Shown one piece after another: positions 9,961 through 18,467 of a stretch of 64,000 nt of DNA (positions within the stretch are counted from its first letter, which is position 1; each line of letters starts with the position of its first letter). Made by a program: the position numbers and the translations under genes. Below the pieces are notes generated by a model. The model searched no databases and was not told the DNA's origin. It saw only the letters and a list, made by a program, of their open reading frames with translations. Where the stretch lies: the NCBI GenBank assembly GCA_029946125.1, contig JAQSDX010000004.1:1-64000 (forward strand), written 5' to 3'. This DNA is from Candidatus Methylobacter titanis. GTDB taxonomy: Bacteria; Pseudomonadota; Gammaproteobacteria; Methylococcales; Methylomonadaceae.

Positions 9961-11271
9961 ATGTTAAAAAAGAAAAATATTTTCATTTTGTCCTTAGGGA
10001 TTATGTTGGGTGTTTTTATGGGCATCTGCGCTAGCGTCTTTGCGGAGCAGGAGCCTGTTGGGCCTGTACCGGATACAGAGGTCCTGCCTTATGAGGAATT
10101 GCGCGCCTTTACGGAAATTTTTGGCCGAATTAAACGGGATTATGTCGAGCCCATTTCGGATAAAAAATTATTGGAAGATGCTATTCGCGGTATGTTAAGC
10201 GGACTCGATCCCCATTCTGCTTACTTGGTTGCTGATGAATATGAACAATTAAAAGAAGGCACAACAGGACGATTCGGCGGTTTAGGTATCGAAGTTACCA
10301 TGGAAAACGGCCTTGTTAAGGTAGTTTCCCCTATTGATGATACCCCGGCGCAGAGAGCAGGCATTAAAACTGGAGATCTGATTGTCAGGCTTGATGATCA
10401 GCCGGTAAAAGGCATGGCCTTGGGTGATGCTGTCAAGCTTATGCGTGGCGAGCCAGGTAGTAAGATTTTACTCACGGTGATTCGTGAGGGGGAAGGCGCT
10501 CCTTTAAAAATCACTATAACTCGGGACATCATAAAAGTTAAAAGTGTAAAAAGTCGAATGCTCGAAAAAGGTTATGGCTATGTACGTATTAGTAGCTTTC
10601 AATCTGGAACGGGTGAAAGCCTTAAGGAAGCTCTAACTTCACTGAAAAAGGAAAATACGGGCAATCTAAAAGGCTTGGTGCTGGATTTAAGAAACAATCC
10701 AGGCGGAGTGTTGAATGCGGCAGTTGAGGTTAGTGACGCCTTCATAAAGAGCGGTCTCATTGTTTACACCGAGGGCCGTATTGAAAATTCGGAAATGCGC
10801 TTTAATGCCGCTCCGGGTGATCTTATAGATGGTGCGCCGATGGTCGTGTTGATTAATGCCGGATCTGCATCAGCCTCTGAGATTGTAGCCGGAGCTCTGC
10901 AGGATCAAAAGCGTGCAGTCATCATGGGCGAGAAATCGTTCGGTAAAGGTTCGGTACAGACTATATTACCAACCAGCAATGGTTCGGCAGTTAAATTGAC
11001 TACGGCCAGATACTATACGCCTTCAGGGCGATCTATCCAGGCCGAAGGTATTGAACCGGATATCACTTTGGCTCGAGTCAAGCTGGAGGCAATGGAAAAA
11101 TCCGAGTTCAATCCGGTCAAGGAAGCGGATTTGTCGCATCATTTACAAAACGGTAAGGATAAGGAGGCGCTGGATAAAAAGCTGGATAGTGACAAAGACA
11201 GCCTAGAAGCGGACTATCCTTTATATCAGGCGCTGACCTTGCTAAAAGGCATCAGTATTATGAGTAAATAA
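9961..11271 (+). CDS. ctpA: Carboxyl-terminal processing protease (S41 family)
   Basis: Periplasmic PDZ protease that trims protein C-termini. The ATG at 9961 with AAGG five bases upstream is preferred over an upstream GTG (9913); it yields 436 residues beginning with a basic export signal. Then come the CTP N-terminal region (GMLSGLDPHSAYL), a PDZ domain (about residues 85-165) and the S41 core with VLDLRNNPGGVLN, the catalytic serine in NAGSASASEIVAGAL and the lysine in GEKSFGKGSVQT. In this position after gpmI-envC the gene is widely conserved in gammaproteobacteria. Confidence 0.93.
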   Translation: MLKKKNIFILSLGIMLGVFMGICASVFAEQEPVGPVPDTEVLPYEELRAFTEIFGRIKRDYVEPISDKKLLEDAIRGMLSGLDPHSAYLVADEYEQLKEGTTGRFGGLGIEVTMENGLVKVVSPIDDTPAQRAGIKTGDLIVRLDDQPVKGMALGDAVKLMRGEPGSKILLTVIREGEGAPLKITITRDIIKVKSVKSRMLEKGYGYVRISSFQSGTGESLKEALTSLKKENTGNLKGLVLDLRNNPGGVLNAAVEVSDAFIKSGLIVYTEGRIENSEMRFNAAPGDLIDGAPMVVLINAGSASASEIVAGALQDQKRAVIMGEKSFGKGSVQTILPTSNGSAVKLTTARYYTPSGRSIQAEGIEPDITLARVKLEAMEKSEFNPVKEADLSHHLQNGKDKEALDKKLDSDKDSLEADYPLYQALTLLKGISIMSK

Positions 11272-11647
11272 GCTTTAGCTGATAGCGCTAATCAAAACCC
11301 GGATTTTGGCAGACAACTTTGTTTGCTGGAGTCCAGGTTTTTTATGCTTTGAATTTATAACAGCTATATCACGATTCAATGTCATAAATACTTTCGCGGC
11401 TGTAATTGTTGCAGGAGCAAGTCGTAGCGGTCCTCAAAGTTGGCAAGACAGTACAGGCAGAACTCGTAAGGTAATTGAAGATCAAATACTAAATGAAACA
11501 ATCAATGAGAGCTAAGCTCGATTAAATTAGTTGATTATCGATGTGTCGGTTTTGGTTTATTTGTCCAAAGCCTAGTTTTGCGCTCAAAGGGACACGCCGA
11601 GGACATTGTTAAAACAAGGTATTTGTTTTTGGCTGGAATAGAAAGTA
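11272..11647. other. Intergenic region after ctpA
   Basis: No convincing gene. A gapped hairpin (AACCCGGA at about 11297 pairing with TCCAGGTT before a T6 run near 11344) may terminate ctpA. A 69-codon reading frame (11306-11515) has no ribosome binding site and no recognisable domain, and was not annotated. Confidence 0.5.
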
Positions 11648-11680
11648 GAACAAGGCGCATGAAAGTGATGTGCCTTGTTC
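11648..11680 (-). terminator. Hairpin downstream of the DUF934 gene
   Basis: Arms 11648-11660 and 11668-11680 form a 13-bp stem with one G-T pair and a 7-base loop, just past the stop of the leftward cysI-DUF934 pair. The T-run on the minus strand is poor, so termination strength is uncertain. Confidence 0.5.
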
Positions 11681-11693
11681 CATTGCTTGCGTA

Positions 11694-12146
11694 TTAACAG
11701 ATCGATTTCTGATAATTGACGCTAAAGTCATTCAAAGTAGATAGCGCGGCAGGCAAGTCTTCGGTTTTTTCAAGGCTAAACGCATTAACGCCGACCCGCG
11801 ATAAATAAAATACCTGATCCGGCATGAAGTGGCCGGTTGCCCTGATTTCGTCTTGATAGTGGTAACGGCCTCTGAGCAGCCAGGCATGAGAAAAAATGCG
11901 GCCATCGGCAAAGGCGGGAAAATCCAGCTCGATTAACGGGATGTCTTTTAAATCAGCAGCGATGTCTTCAACCGAATCGGCGGGGCCGATTCTGACGCCT
12001 ACCTTGTTAGTAGACTTAAGCAATTGTTGTTTGTCTTTTTTCCAGCGGGCGAGTGAAACGCTGATGTCGCCGTCTTTTAATTCAGCATCATCGGCAACAT
12101 AACTCCAGCTGTCGTCAACAATCTGTTTGTCTTTAATTATTTGCAT
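11694..12146 (-). CDS. DUF934 family protein, sulfite reductase partner
   Basis: A 150-residue soluble protein of the DUF934 family, whose members are almost always encoded immediately after a siroheme nitrite/sulfite reductase gene in proteobacteria. Characteristic stretches are VGVRIGPADSVEDIAADL, IELDFPAFADGRIFSHAWLLR and TGHFMPDQVFYLSRVGVNAF. It overlaps the end of cysI by 14 bp, so the two are translationally coupled. The biochemical role is not established; a function in assembling the reductase or donating electrons to it is inferred from context only. Confidence 0.85.
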   Translation of the reverse strand: MQIIKDKQIVDDSWSYVADDAELKDGDISVSLARWKKDKQQLLKSTNKVGVRIGPADSVEDIAADLKDIPLIELDFPAFADGRIFSHAWLLRGRYHYQDEIRATGHFMPDQVFYLSRVGVNAFSLEKTEDLPAALSTLNDFSVNYQKSIC

Positions 12147-13785
12147 AGACTTGCTCTTTGAATGGGTTGATGCCGACGCGTTTTACCATGTTCAGAAAGG
12201 ACTCGTCATCCAGGCGATGTTTGATATAGACATCCAGTATGGTGGTGATGGCTTGGGTGACTTGGTCTTTGGCAACGGCAGGTCCAAGGCGTTCGCCGAT
12301 AGCGGCCTCGTTTTCCGAGGAGCCGCCCAGGGTCAGTTGATACCATTCGGCGCCTTTCTTATCAACGCCCAGTATCCCGATATGTCCTACGCTTTGGTGT
12401 GCGCAGCCATTCATGCAGCCAGACATGTTGATTTTTATCTCACCTATATCGTGAATGTAGTCCAGATCGTCAAGCGCTGCATTGATTTCTTTGGCTATGC
12501 CGATAGATCCTGCATTGGCAAGCGAGCAAAAATCAAGGCCGGGACAACAAATCATATCGGTTGCGGTGCCGATATTGGCTGTGGCCAGCTTCAGGATGTC
12601 GAGCTGTTGCCACAGGACGAATAGATCGGCCTGCTTAACGTCGGCAAAAATCAGGTTTTGTCGGTGTGTACTTCTGATTTCACCAAAGCTGTAAAGGTCT
12701 GCCAAGTCTGCAACAGCGTCAAGCTGCATATCCGTGATGTCGCCTGGAGGTGAGTCCGGCGCTTTTAGCGATAGGAATACCGCGCGGTAGCCGGGTACTT
12801 TGTGATCGGCGGTATTGTATTTAACCCAGGTGGCAAACGCCTGGTTTTCGAGTTGATGCTGTGCAAAGCGGGTATCTTGTGCAGCATCTGTCTCGTAGGC
12901 AGGTGGAGCAAATTGAGCCTTTATGGTCGTTATATAATTGGAGTCTAGTTCCAGGTTATCCCGAATTAGCAGCCATTCTTTTTCAACCAATTCGGAGAAT
13001 TTCTCCAGGCCGGATTCTTTGACCAGAATTTTAATACGCGCCTTGTATTTGTTATCACGACGTCCGAACAGATTGTAAATCCGCAGTATGGCCTCCAGAT
13101 AAGACAACAGATGTTTCTTTTCCAGATAGGGCTTGATGACTTGCCCTATGATCGGGGTGCGTCCCAAGCCACCACCAACGAGCACTCTGAAACCGACCTC
13201 TCCAGCATCATTGTTAACCAGATGCAGACCGATATCATGAAATTGGGTGGCTGCCCGATCAAGCTTGGCACCGCTGACAGCAATCTTGAATTTACGCGGC
13301 AAGTAGGCGAACTCAGGATGCAGGGTAGTCCATTGGCGGATAATTTCGCAATAAGGACGCGGATCTTCAATCTCATCAATACAAACACCGGCCAAATGAT
13401 CCGATGAGGTATTCCTAAGGCAATTGCCGCTGGTTTGAATGGCGTGCATTTGAACACTGGCCAATTCTTCAAGAATATCGGGAATTTTTTCCAGTTGAGG
13501 CCAGTTAAACTGGACGTTTTGCCGGGTTGTAAAATGGCAGTAGTTTTTATCGTAGGTACGGGCAATATGGGCCAGTTTACGGAACTGTCTGGAGTTAAGC
13601 AGGCCATAAGGGCCGGCAATTCTCAACATCGGGGCGTGAGTTTGAATATAGACGCCATTCATTAAGCGCAATGCGCGAAATTGGTCGTCTGAGATGTCGC
13701 CTTTTAAAAAGCTTTCCGTTTGTCTTCTAAATTGGGCTACCCGTTGATCAACGAGTGTCTGGTCGGTGTCGTTATACTGATACAT
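12133..13785 (-). CDS. cysI: Siroheme-dependent nitrite/sulfite reductase (CysI type)
   Basis: Reduces sulfite to sulfide in sulfate assimilation using a coupled siroheme-[4Fe-4S] centre. 550 residues with two ferredoxin-like half-domains and two siroheme/iron-sulfur halves. The cluster ligands are visible as CPGLDFC (C-x5-C) and GCMNGC (C-x3-C), and siroheme-contact arginines lie in YCHFTTRQNVQFNWP. The protein lacks a flavoprotein domain and no cysJ is in view, so the electron donor (ferredoxin or a separate reductase) is unknown. Nitrite reduction cannot be excluded, but the DUF934 neighbour favours sulfite. Confidence 0.9.
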   Translation of the reverse strand: MYQYNDTDQTLVDQRVAQFRRQTESFLKGDISDDQFRALRLMNGVYIQTHAPMLRIAGPYGLLNSRQFRKLAHIARTYDKNYCHFTTRQNVQFNWPQLEKIPDILEELASVQMHAIQTSGNCLRNTSSDHLAGVCIDEIEDPRPYCEIIRQWTTLHPEFAYLPRKFKIAVSGAKLDRAATQFHDIGLHLVNNDAGEVGFRVLVGGGLGRTPIIGQVIKPYLEKKHLLSYLEAILRIYNLFGRRDNKYKARIKILVKESGLEKFSELVEKEWLLIRDNLELDSNYITTIKAQFAPPAYETDAAQDTRFAQHQLENQAFATWVKYNTADHKVPGYRAVFLSLKAPDSPPGDITDMQLDAVADLADLYSFGEIRSTHRQNLIFADVKQADLFVLWQQLDILKLATANIGTATDMICCPGLDFCSLANAGSIGIAKEINAALDDLDYIHDIGEIKINMSGCMNGCAHQSVGHIGILGVDKKGAEWYQLTLGGSSENEAAIGERLGPAVAKDQVTQAITTILDVYIKHRLDDESFLNMVKRVGINPFKEQVYANN

Positions 13786-13941
13786 AAATGAGCGCTTAAA
13801 GTCTGTCCAGGCGAGTAATTACGGCTAATAATCATATACCGTAGGTCATAAAATGACAAAGGTTATTGTATGGTGCTAATATTGGCGGCTGAATTTTTGG
13901 TGTCTGGGTTATTTTTTTTGAATAAAAGCAAGGGGGTTATT

Positions 13942-15303
13942 TTGGTTCGGTCATTGTTTGTCTTGTTGTCTCTATTGTTGTTGCCTGAAATGGCGATGGC
14001 AGGCGGTTTTGAAAGTCTCGGTTTGACGGGAACGGAGCGGGGTATTTATACGGTTCTGATATTTATTATTGCCTATGGCTTCGTTATGGCAGAAGAATTT
14101 ACTCATCTGAGTAAATCTAAGCCGGTTATTTTGGCTGCCGGTATTATTTGGGCAAATGCTGCAGTATTAGCAACTCAGGCAGGTGTTTCCGTCGAAGATA
14201 TGCATGAGGCTTTCGAATACAATTTGAAAGAATATGCGGAGTTAATGTTATTCCTGCTGGTTGCGATGACTTATATTAATTCAATGGCTGAACGTAACGT
14301 GTTTGAAGCTTTGCGTTCGTGGTTAGTAAGGAAGCAGCTGGGCTATAGAAAGCTGTTTTTGATTACTGGTGTGATTACCTTCTTCTTGTCTGCGGTGGCG
14401 GATAACTTGACGGCGGCTTTATTAGTCGGCGCAGTAGTCATGGCCGTGGGCGCGGAGAATCCAAAGTTTATCAGTATCGGTTTGGTTAATTTGGTGGTTG
14501 CAGCTAATGCGGGTGGTGCATTCTGTCCATTTGGCGATATTACAACTCTAATGGTGTGGCAAGCTGAGTATGCCGAGTTCTTTGATTTCTTTAAGCTGTT
14601 TATTCCATCAGTTGTGAATTACGCGATACCTGCAGGGATAATGTATTTTGCAGTGCCCGATGAGCAGCCTAAAGTCTCTAATGAAGTTGCGGTGCAGTTA
14701 AAGCCGGGCGCAATTCAAATTTGTGTGCTGTTCTTGTTGACTATCGTTACAGCGGTAAGTTTTAAACAAGCCCTGCATCTGCCACCATTTATGGGCATGA
14801 TGGTCGGTCTTTCTGTGCTGATGCTTTACGGCTATCGTTTAAAGACAGTTTTTCGCGTTGAAGGCGATGACCATTTCGATATTTTCGACAAAGTACGTCA
14901 TGCCGAATGGGACACCTTGTTGTTTTTCTTTGGTGTGGTATTTGCGGTCGGTGGTTTAGGTTATATCGGCTATCTTGAGCTGCTGTCCGGTGCGATGTAT
15001 GACGGTTTAGGTGCGACAACAGCGAATATCTTAGTGGGTGTAATCTCGGCAGTTGTTGATAACATTCCGGTTATGTTTGCCGTGCTGAATATGAATCTGG
15101 ACATGGATTTATATCAGTGGTTATTAGTGACGTTAACAGCGGGTGTTGGTGGTTCAATGCTGTCGGTGGGTTCGGCTGCAGGTGTGGCATTAATGGGGCA
15201 GTCTGACCATAAATATACATTTTTCAGCCATTTAAAATGGACGCCTGCAATTGCCGCTGGTTATGCCGCCAGTATTCTTACTCATTATCTGGTTAATGGT
15301 TGA
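13942..15303 (+). CDS. nhaD: Na+/H+ antiporter NhaD
   Basis: Inner-membrane sodium:proton antiporter of the ion-transporter superfamily, giving sodium and alkali tolerance. The open frame starts at an ATG at 13870, but a TTG at 13942 lies five bases after a strong AGGGGG Shine-Dalgarno (13931-13936) and would start at a clean signal-like segment ending in PEMAMAGG. That start (453 residues) is preferred. About 12 hydrophobic segments follow; SAVADNLTAALLVGAV, FGDITTLMVWQ and VVDNIPVMFAVLNM are NhaD hallmarks. It is divergent from cysI with only about 85-155 bp between them. Confidence 0.9.
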   Translation: MVRSLFVLLSLLLLPEMAMAGGFESLGLTGTERGIYTVLIFIIAYGFVMAEEFTHLSKSKPVILAAGIIWANAAVLATQAGVSVEDMHEAFEYNLKEYAELMLFLLVAMTYINSMAERNVFEALRSWLVRKQLGYRKLFLITGVITFFLSAVADNLTAALLVGAVVMAVGAENPKFISIGLVNLVVAANAGGAFCPFGDITTLMVWQAEYAEFFDFFKLFIPSVVNYAIPAGIMYFAVPDEQPKVSNEVAVQLKPGAIQICVLFLLTIVTAVSFKQALHLPPFMGMMVGLSVLMLYGYRLKTVFRVEGDDHFDIFDKVRHAEWDTLLFFFGVVFAVGGLGYIGYLELLSGAMYDGLGATTANILVGVISAVVDNIPVMFAVLNMNLDMDLYQWLLVTLTAGVGGSMLSVGSAAGVALMGQSDHKYTFFSHLKWTPAIAAGYAASILTHYLVNG

Positions 15304-15316
15304 TAATTTGAGTATG

Positions 15317-15338
15317 CACCGCACTTTCTGTGCGGTGT
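15317..15338 (+). terminator. Hairpin after nhaD
   Basis: CACCGCAC pairs with GTGCGGTG across a short loop about 14 bases past the nhaD stop. There is no long T-run, so termination is likely but weak. The remaining bases to ampG (about 150) show no gene. Confidence 0.5.
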
Positions 15339-15494
15339 TCGCAGTTACATCGCTGTTTCAGTTACGACTGAGTCTTTCATGTTCTTGGGATTGTGCCTTC
15401 GGCATAATCCACAGGGATGTAGTGGGCTCGCATACAGTAGCATCAAAAGCAGGCGCTTTAGGTGAGATATTTGTGCGTTTTTCAGGGAAGGCCA

Positions 15495-16832
15495 ATGGCT
15501 AGCGATAAAAGATGGCGGTCAACCTTTTCAATATATGCTCAGCCGCGAGTGCGGAGCATGATCTTTCTTGGTTTTTCCGCGGGTCTTCCTTTGTTATTGG
15601 TTTTTTCGACATTATCAGCCTGGTTAAGGGATGAGGGTGTGGAGCGATCAGTTATAGGCTTTTTTAGCTGGGTCGGGGTTACTTATTCAATAAAGGTTTT
15701 CTGGGCTCCGGTTATTGACAGGCTGCCGTTGCCATTGCTAACTAAATGGATGGGGAAAAGACGTAGCTGGATGTTGCTCGCGCAGTTGGGGATTGTTGTC
15801 GGTCTGATGGGTATGGGAAGTTCGGATTCACATACTCAATTGCAACAGATTGCCCTGTTATCTGTCTGGGTGGCATTCTGTTCGGCTACCCAGGACGTTG
15901 TCATCGATGCTTATCGAATTGAATCTGTAAGCCCTGAATATCAGGGCGCTATGGCAGCGACCTACGTGCTGGGGTACCGGATTGCTTTATTGATGGCGGG
16001 AGCAGGTGCTTTTTATATCGCGGATTATGCCAGTTGGAAAGTGGCTTATTTTGTGATGGCGTCGTTTATGGTTGTAGGGCTGATAGCGACCCTTTGTCTT
16101 AAAGAGCCGGAGCATAAGCCTGTTGATGTGATGAAGTTGCGCGAGAATGCAACTGTTAAGGGTCAAAATATTTGGCAACGATTTTTCACGGGCTTTATGG
16201 TCGCAGTGTTGAGTCCGTTTGTGGAGTTTTTTAATCGCAATGGTAAAGTTGGTTTATTGATTTTGATGCTTATTGCCGTTTATAAAATGAGCGACATCAC
16301 CATGGGAGTTATGGCGAATCCATTTTATCTTGATTTGGGATTTAGTAAAAAAGATATTGCCGATATTAGCAAGATCTTTGGCTTTTTTATGACTATTGTT
16401 GGTGCAGTAGTCGGTGGGGTGCTGGTTGTTAGGTACGGAATTATGCGTCCTCTACTGCTTGGGGCGGTAATGGTGGCGGGTACCAATCTGCTATTTGCCG
16501 TTTTGGCAGTCAGTGAACCCAGTCTTGTATTGCTGTCCGGCGTTATAAGCGCAGATAATTTAAGTGGTGGTATTGCGACATCAGTATTCATTGCCTATCT
16601 GTCCAGTTTAACCAGTACTGCGTACACTGCAACGCAATATGCGCTATTCAGTTCGTTGATGACTTTACCTGCTCAGTTATTGGGGGGGTTTTCCGGGGTG
16701 GTTGTAGATAGTTACGGCTACACTGTTTTTTTTATTTATGCGTCAACAGTTGGATTGCCGGCAATAGTGCTGGTGCTTTTATTGATGCGCTATCAAGGTC
16801 GGATTAAAACAAATAGTTATAATCCAGAATAA
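15495..16832 (+). CDS. ampG: AmpG-like muropeptide MFS transporter
   Basis: Major facilitator superfamily permease that imports anhydro-muropeptides for peptidoglycan recycling. The ATG at 15495 is chosen because AGGGAAGG lies just upstream; the reading frame is open back to 15462. 445 residues, 12-14 hydrophobic segments. Family signatures: LGFSAGLPLLLVFSTLSAWL at the start, KVFWAPVIDRLPLP with MGKRRSW after it, and SATQDVVIDAYRIE in the fourth helix. The last 29 bases overlap the dead xthA remnant on the other strand. Confidence 0.9.
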   Translation: MASDKRWRSTFSIYAQPRVRSMIFLGFSAGLPLLLVFSTLSAWLRDEGVERSVIGFFSWVGVTYSIKVFWAPVIDRLPLPLLTKWMGKRRSWMLLAQLGIVVGLMGMGSSDSHTQLQQIALLSVWVAFCSATQDVVIDAYRIESVSPEYQGAMAATYVLGYRIALLMAGAGAFYIADYASWKVAYFVMASFMVVGLIATLCLKEPEHKPVDVMKLRENATVKGQNIWQRFFTGFMVAVLSPFVEFFNRNGKVGLLILMLIAVYKMSDITMGVMANPFYLDLGFSKKDIADISKIFGFFMTIVGAVVGGVLVVRYGIMRPLLLGAVMVAGTNLLFAVLAVSEPSLVLLSGVISADNLSGGIATSVFIAYLSSLTSTAYTATQYALFSSLMTLPAQLLGGFSGVVVDSYGYTVFFIYASTVGLPAIVLVLLLMRYQGRIKTNSYNPE

Positions 16833-17195
16833 GCGGAGCGTGATCGGGAAAACGCTCATCTTTGTAGATTGGATACTGCTGTTATTTGTCTTGCTGATTA
16901 TCTGGTAAGCAATGCGCCAACTGACGTTTTTTGCCCAAGGCGGATTCAACATATTGTCAGCCTATGCCGCTAATGTTTTTGCAATATAACGCTACTTCGC
17001 TATAGTCTTTTTTCTGCGTCATGGTAAAAAACAGTAATAGTTCGTAAGACTAAAGGGATCAAAACTAAGTTGATGCAGTTGAACTTTTGTGTCTTGTATG
17101 CAAATAATGCCGGCATTTTGTTGCTGCATCCAAGTGAAGAAATCTTTGCGTTCTACGGAGCGGATGGCCTTTGTATTTAAAGTAATAATGCGCAC
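16804..17195 (-). pseudogene. xthA: Exonuclease III (xthA) remnant with internal deletion and frameshifts
   Basis: Reading leftward from a GTG at 17195, the sequence translates to an exonuclease III N-terminus (RIITLN, then RKDFFTWMQQQNAGIICIQ followed by DTKVQLHQL). It then shifts frame into a degraded QKKDYSEVALYCKN segment (normally KKGYSGVALY). About 130-140 codons of the catalytic core are missing. The C-terminus resumes as WAKNVSWRIAYQIISK and, after another frameshift, YKDERFPDHAPLILDY, ending at a TAA at 16804-16806. The span is 392 bp against about 765 bp for an intact gene. It overlaps the 3' end of ampG. The protein would be non-functional; this copy of the repair nuclease has been lost. 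Confidence 0.9.
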
Positions 17196-17290
17196 AAATA
17201 TAAATTGAGTTGCGAACTTTTAATGAAATACGTATTATACGGGGTTCTTTAATAAAGTATGTAGCCCGTTTCGGGTAATGTGAAAGTGAT

Positions 17291-17491
17291 ATGAAACCAG
17301 AAATTCATCCAGAATATAAGCAAATTACTGTGACCTGCGGTTGCGGTAATAAATTTGAGACAGGTTCTGTATTGGGTAAGGATTTGCAGGTTGAGGTTTG
17401 TTCTGCATGCCATCCTTTTTATACAGGAAAACAGCGTGTTGTTGATACGGCGGGTCGTGTTGATAAATTTCGTAAAAGATACGGAAAATAA
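17291..17491 (+). CDS. rpmE: 50S ribosomal protein L31
   Basis: A 66-residue ribosomal protein of the zinc-containing (C+) type: [12 protein letters not shown] and [14 protein letters not shown] supply the four cysteines, and it ends in [12 protein letters not shown] as usual. A single-gene unit. The long palindrome 136 bp downstream may serve as its terminator. Confidence 0.97.
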   Translation: MKPEIHPEYKQITVTCGCGNKFETGSVLGKDLQVEVCSACHPFYTGKQRVVDTAGRVDKFRKRYGK

Positions 17492-17627
17492 ATTTTTGTG
17501 GTTTTTTGCTTGGATAGTTGATCCCGGCATAACCACAAGAACGTTAGTTAAGCGTAAAAAATATAGCGAATAAAATGGGGGTTGCGTGAGTAAGTAAAAA
17601 AATGCGTTAGGCGTTTTTATTTTGCAC

Positions 17628-17689
17628 AGCACTCATAAAACAAAAAGCCAGTACAACATGTTGTACTGGCTTTTTGTTTTATGAGTGCT
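17628..17689. terminator. Perfect 62-bp palindrome, likely bidirectional terminator
   Basis: The bases from 17628 to 17658 are exactly complementary to 17659-17689: 31-bp arms with no spacer and no mismatch. The inner part (AAAAAGCCAGTACAACA and its complement) is a classic terminator stem with A/T runs on both sides, so it would end transcription from rpmE on one strand and from upstream of 17749 on the other. Arms this long and perfect are unusual and may reflect a recent mobile or recombination origin. Confidence 0.75.
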
Positions 17690-17748
17690 TGCTTTTGGAC
17701 GATGCAGCCTAAATTGTTAGGCAGTTAAGGTCGCTTCGCTATGTTTTC

Positions 17749-18186
17749 CTAAATAGAATCCAGGCCAGACAATCCTTCAATGGACCAGTTGGCAAAATCA
17801 AGAGAGCCTTCGTCGTTGTCGCCGTTTTTATAGTTAATGCGGCAGGCATATTTTTTAGTGATTGTGCTTGCAGTGGTGCTAGTGATATCAATCTCGGCGT
17901 TAATAACATATTGGTAGTTTCCTAGACTCCATGCATTAAGAGGCTTATCGGCAAAACTTACCGATACATCGGATCCAAGCTTAGACTTGATATAATTATT
18001 ACAATGCATAAAAGCGATCTCTGATAGCGGAGTGGATATGGGTAATTGGCTTCCTTGATCTTTACTGTCAACAAGGAATAAATCGGATTGAATTACCTTG
18101 TAAACGAAAGGCATGATGACTTTATGTTGAAATAAAATTAGAGCTACCAAGCTGACGATAAAAATTAAGATGGAGTATTTCTTCAT
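17749..18186 (-). CDS. Hypothetical membrane-anchored protein
   Basis: 145 residues, not recognised. An N-terminal hydrophobic segment (residues 5-22, ILIFIVSLVALILFQ) follows two lysines and looks like a signal anchor or uncleaved signal. The rest is soluble, probably periplasmic, with two cysteines (HCNNY and YACRINY) that could form a disulfide, and a serine/threonine-rich strand region. It lies between the 62-bp palindrome and the pmo promoter, transcribed away from pmoCAB. Nothing ties it to methane oxidation apart from position. Confidence 0.7.
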   Translation of the reverse strand: MKKYSILIFIVSLVALILFQHKVIMPFVYKVIQSDLFLVDSKDQGSQLPISTPLSEIAFMHCNNYIKSKLGSDVSVSFADKPLNAWSLGNYQYVINAEIDITSTTASTITKKYACRINYKNGDNDEGSLDFANWSIEGLSGLDSI

Positions 18187-18311
18187 GGGATTAAGTTAGC
18201 TAAGTTGGATTAATTAATATTAATTTTAACAGGAATCAGTGTCTTAAGTGTATAGGAATTTAGCAGGTAAGGCTTAGGTTCAAGGAAATGTATTGAGTGC
18301 TAGTTTTTGAC

Positions 18312-18339
18312 TTGACAAGGCTAATCGAACTGGTAGACT
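18312..18339 (+). promoter_or_regulatory. Sigma-70-type promoter of pmoCAB
   Basis: TTGACA (18312-18317), 16 bases, TAGACT (18334-18339), leaving a leader of about 120 nt before pmoC. A perfect -35 box fits the very high expression of pmo genes and the sigma-70-type pmo promoters known from related methanotrophs. Confidence 0.7.
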
Positions 18340-18467
18340 GACAGCTCACTAAATTGACTTGGTGTTGCTTGATACTTAAGTTTTTTAAGTACGGGTGAGA
18401 AAATGGAGTTGTAACTATAGCCCTTGGCCATAACCAGCTGGGGATTTTATAATTTTAGGAGGTAGAA

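Noticed and set aside
11306-11515. 69-codon reading frame after ctpA
   Set aside because: No ribosome binding site, no domain, and it begins inside a probable terminator region.
18354-18382. Second promoter (TTGACT ...) nearer to pmoC
   Set aside because: No acceptable -10 hexamer at 15-19 bases; the pair at 18312-18339 is much better.
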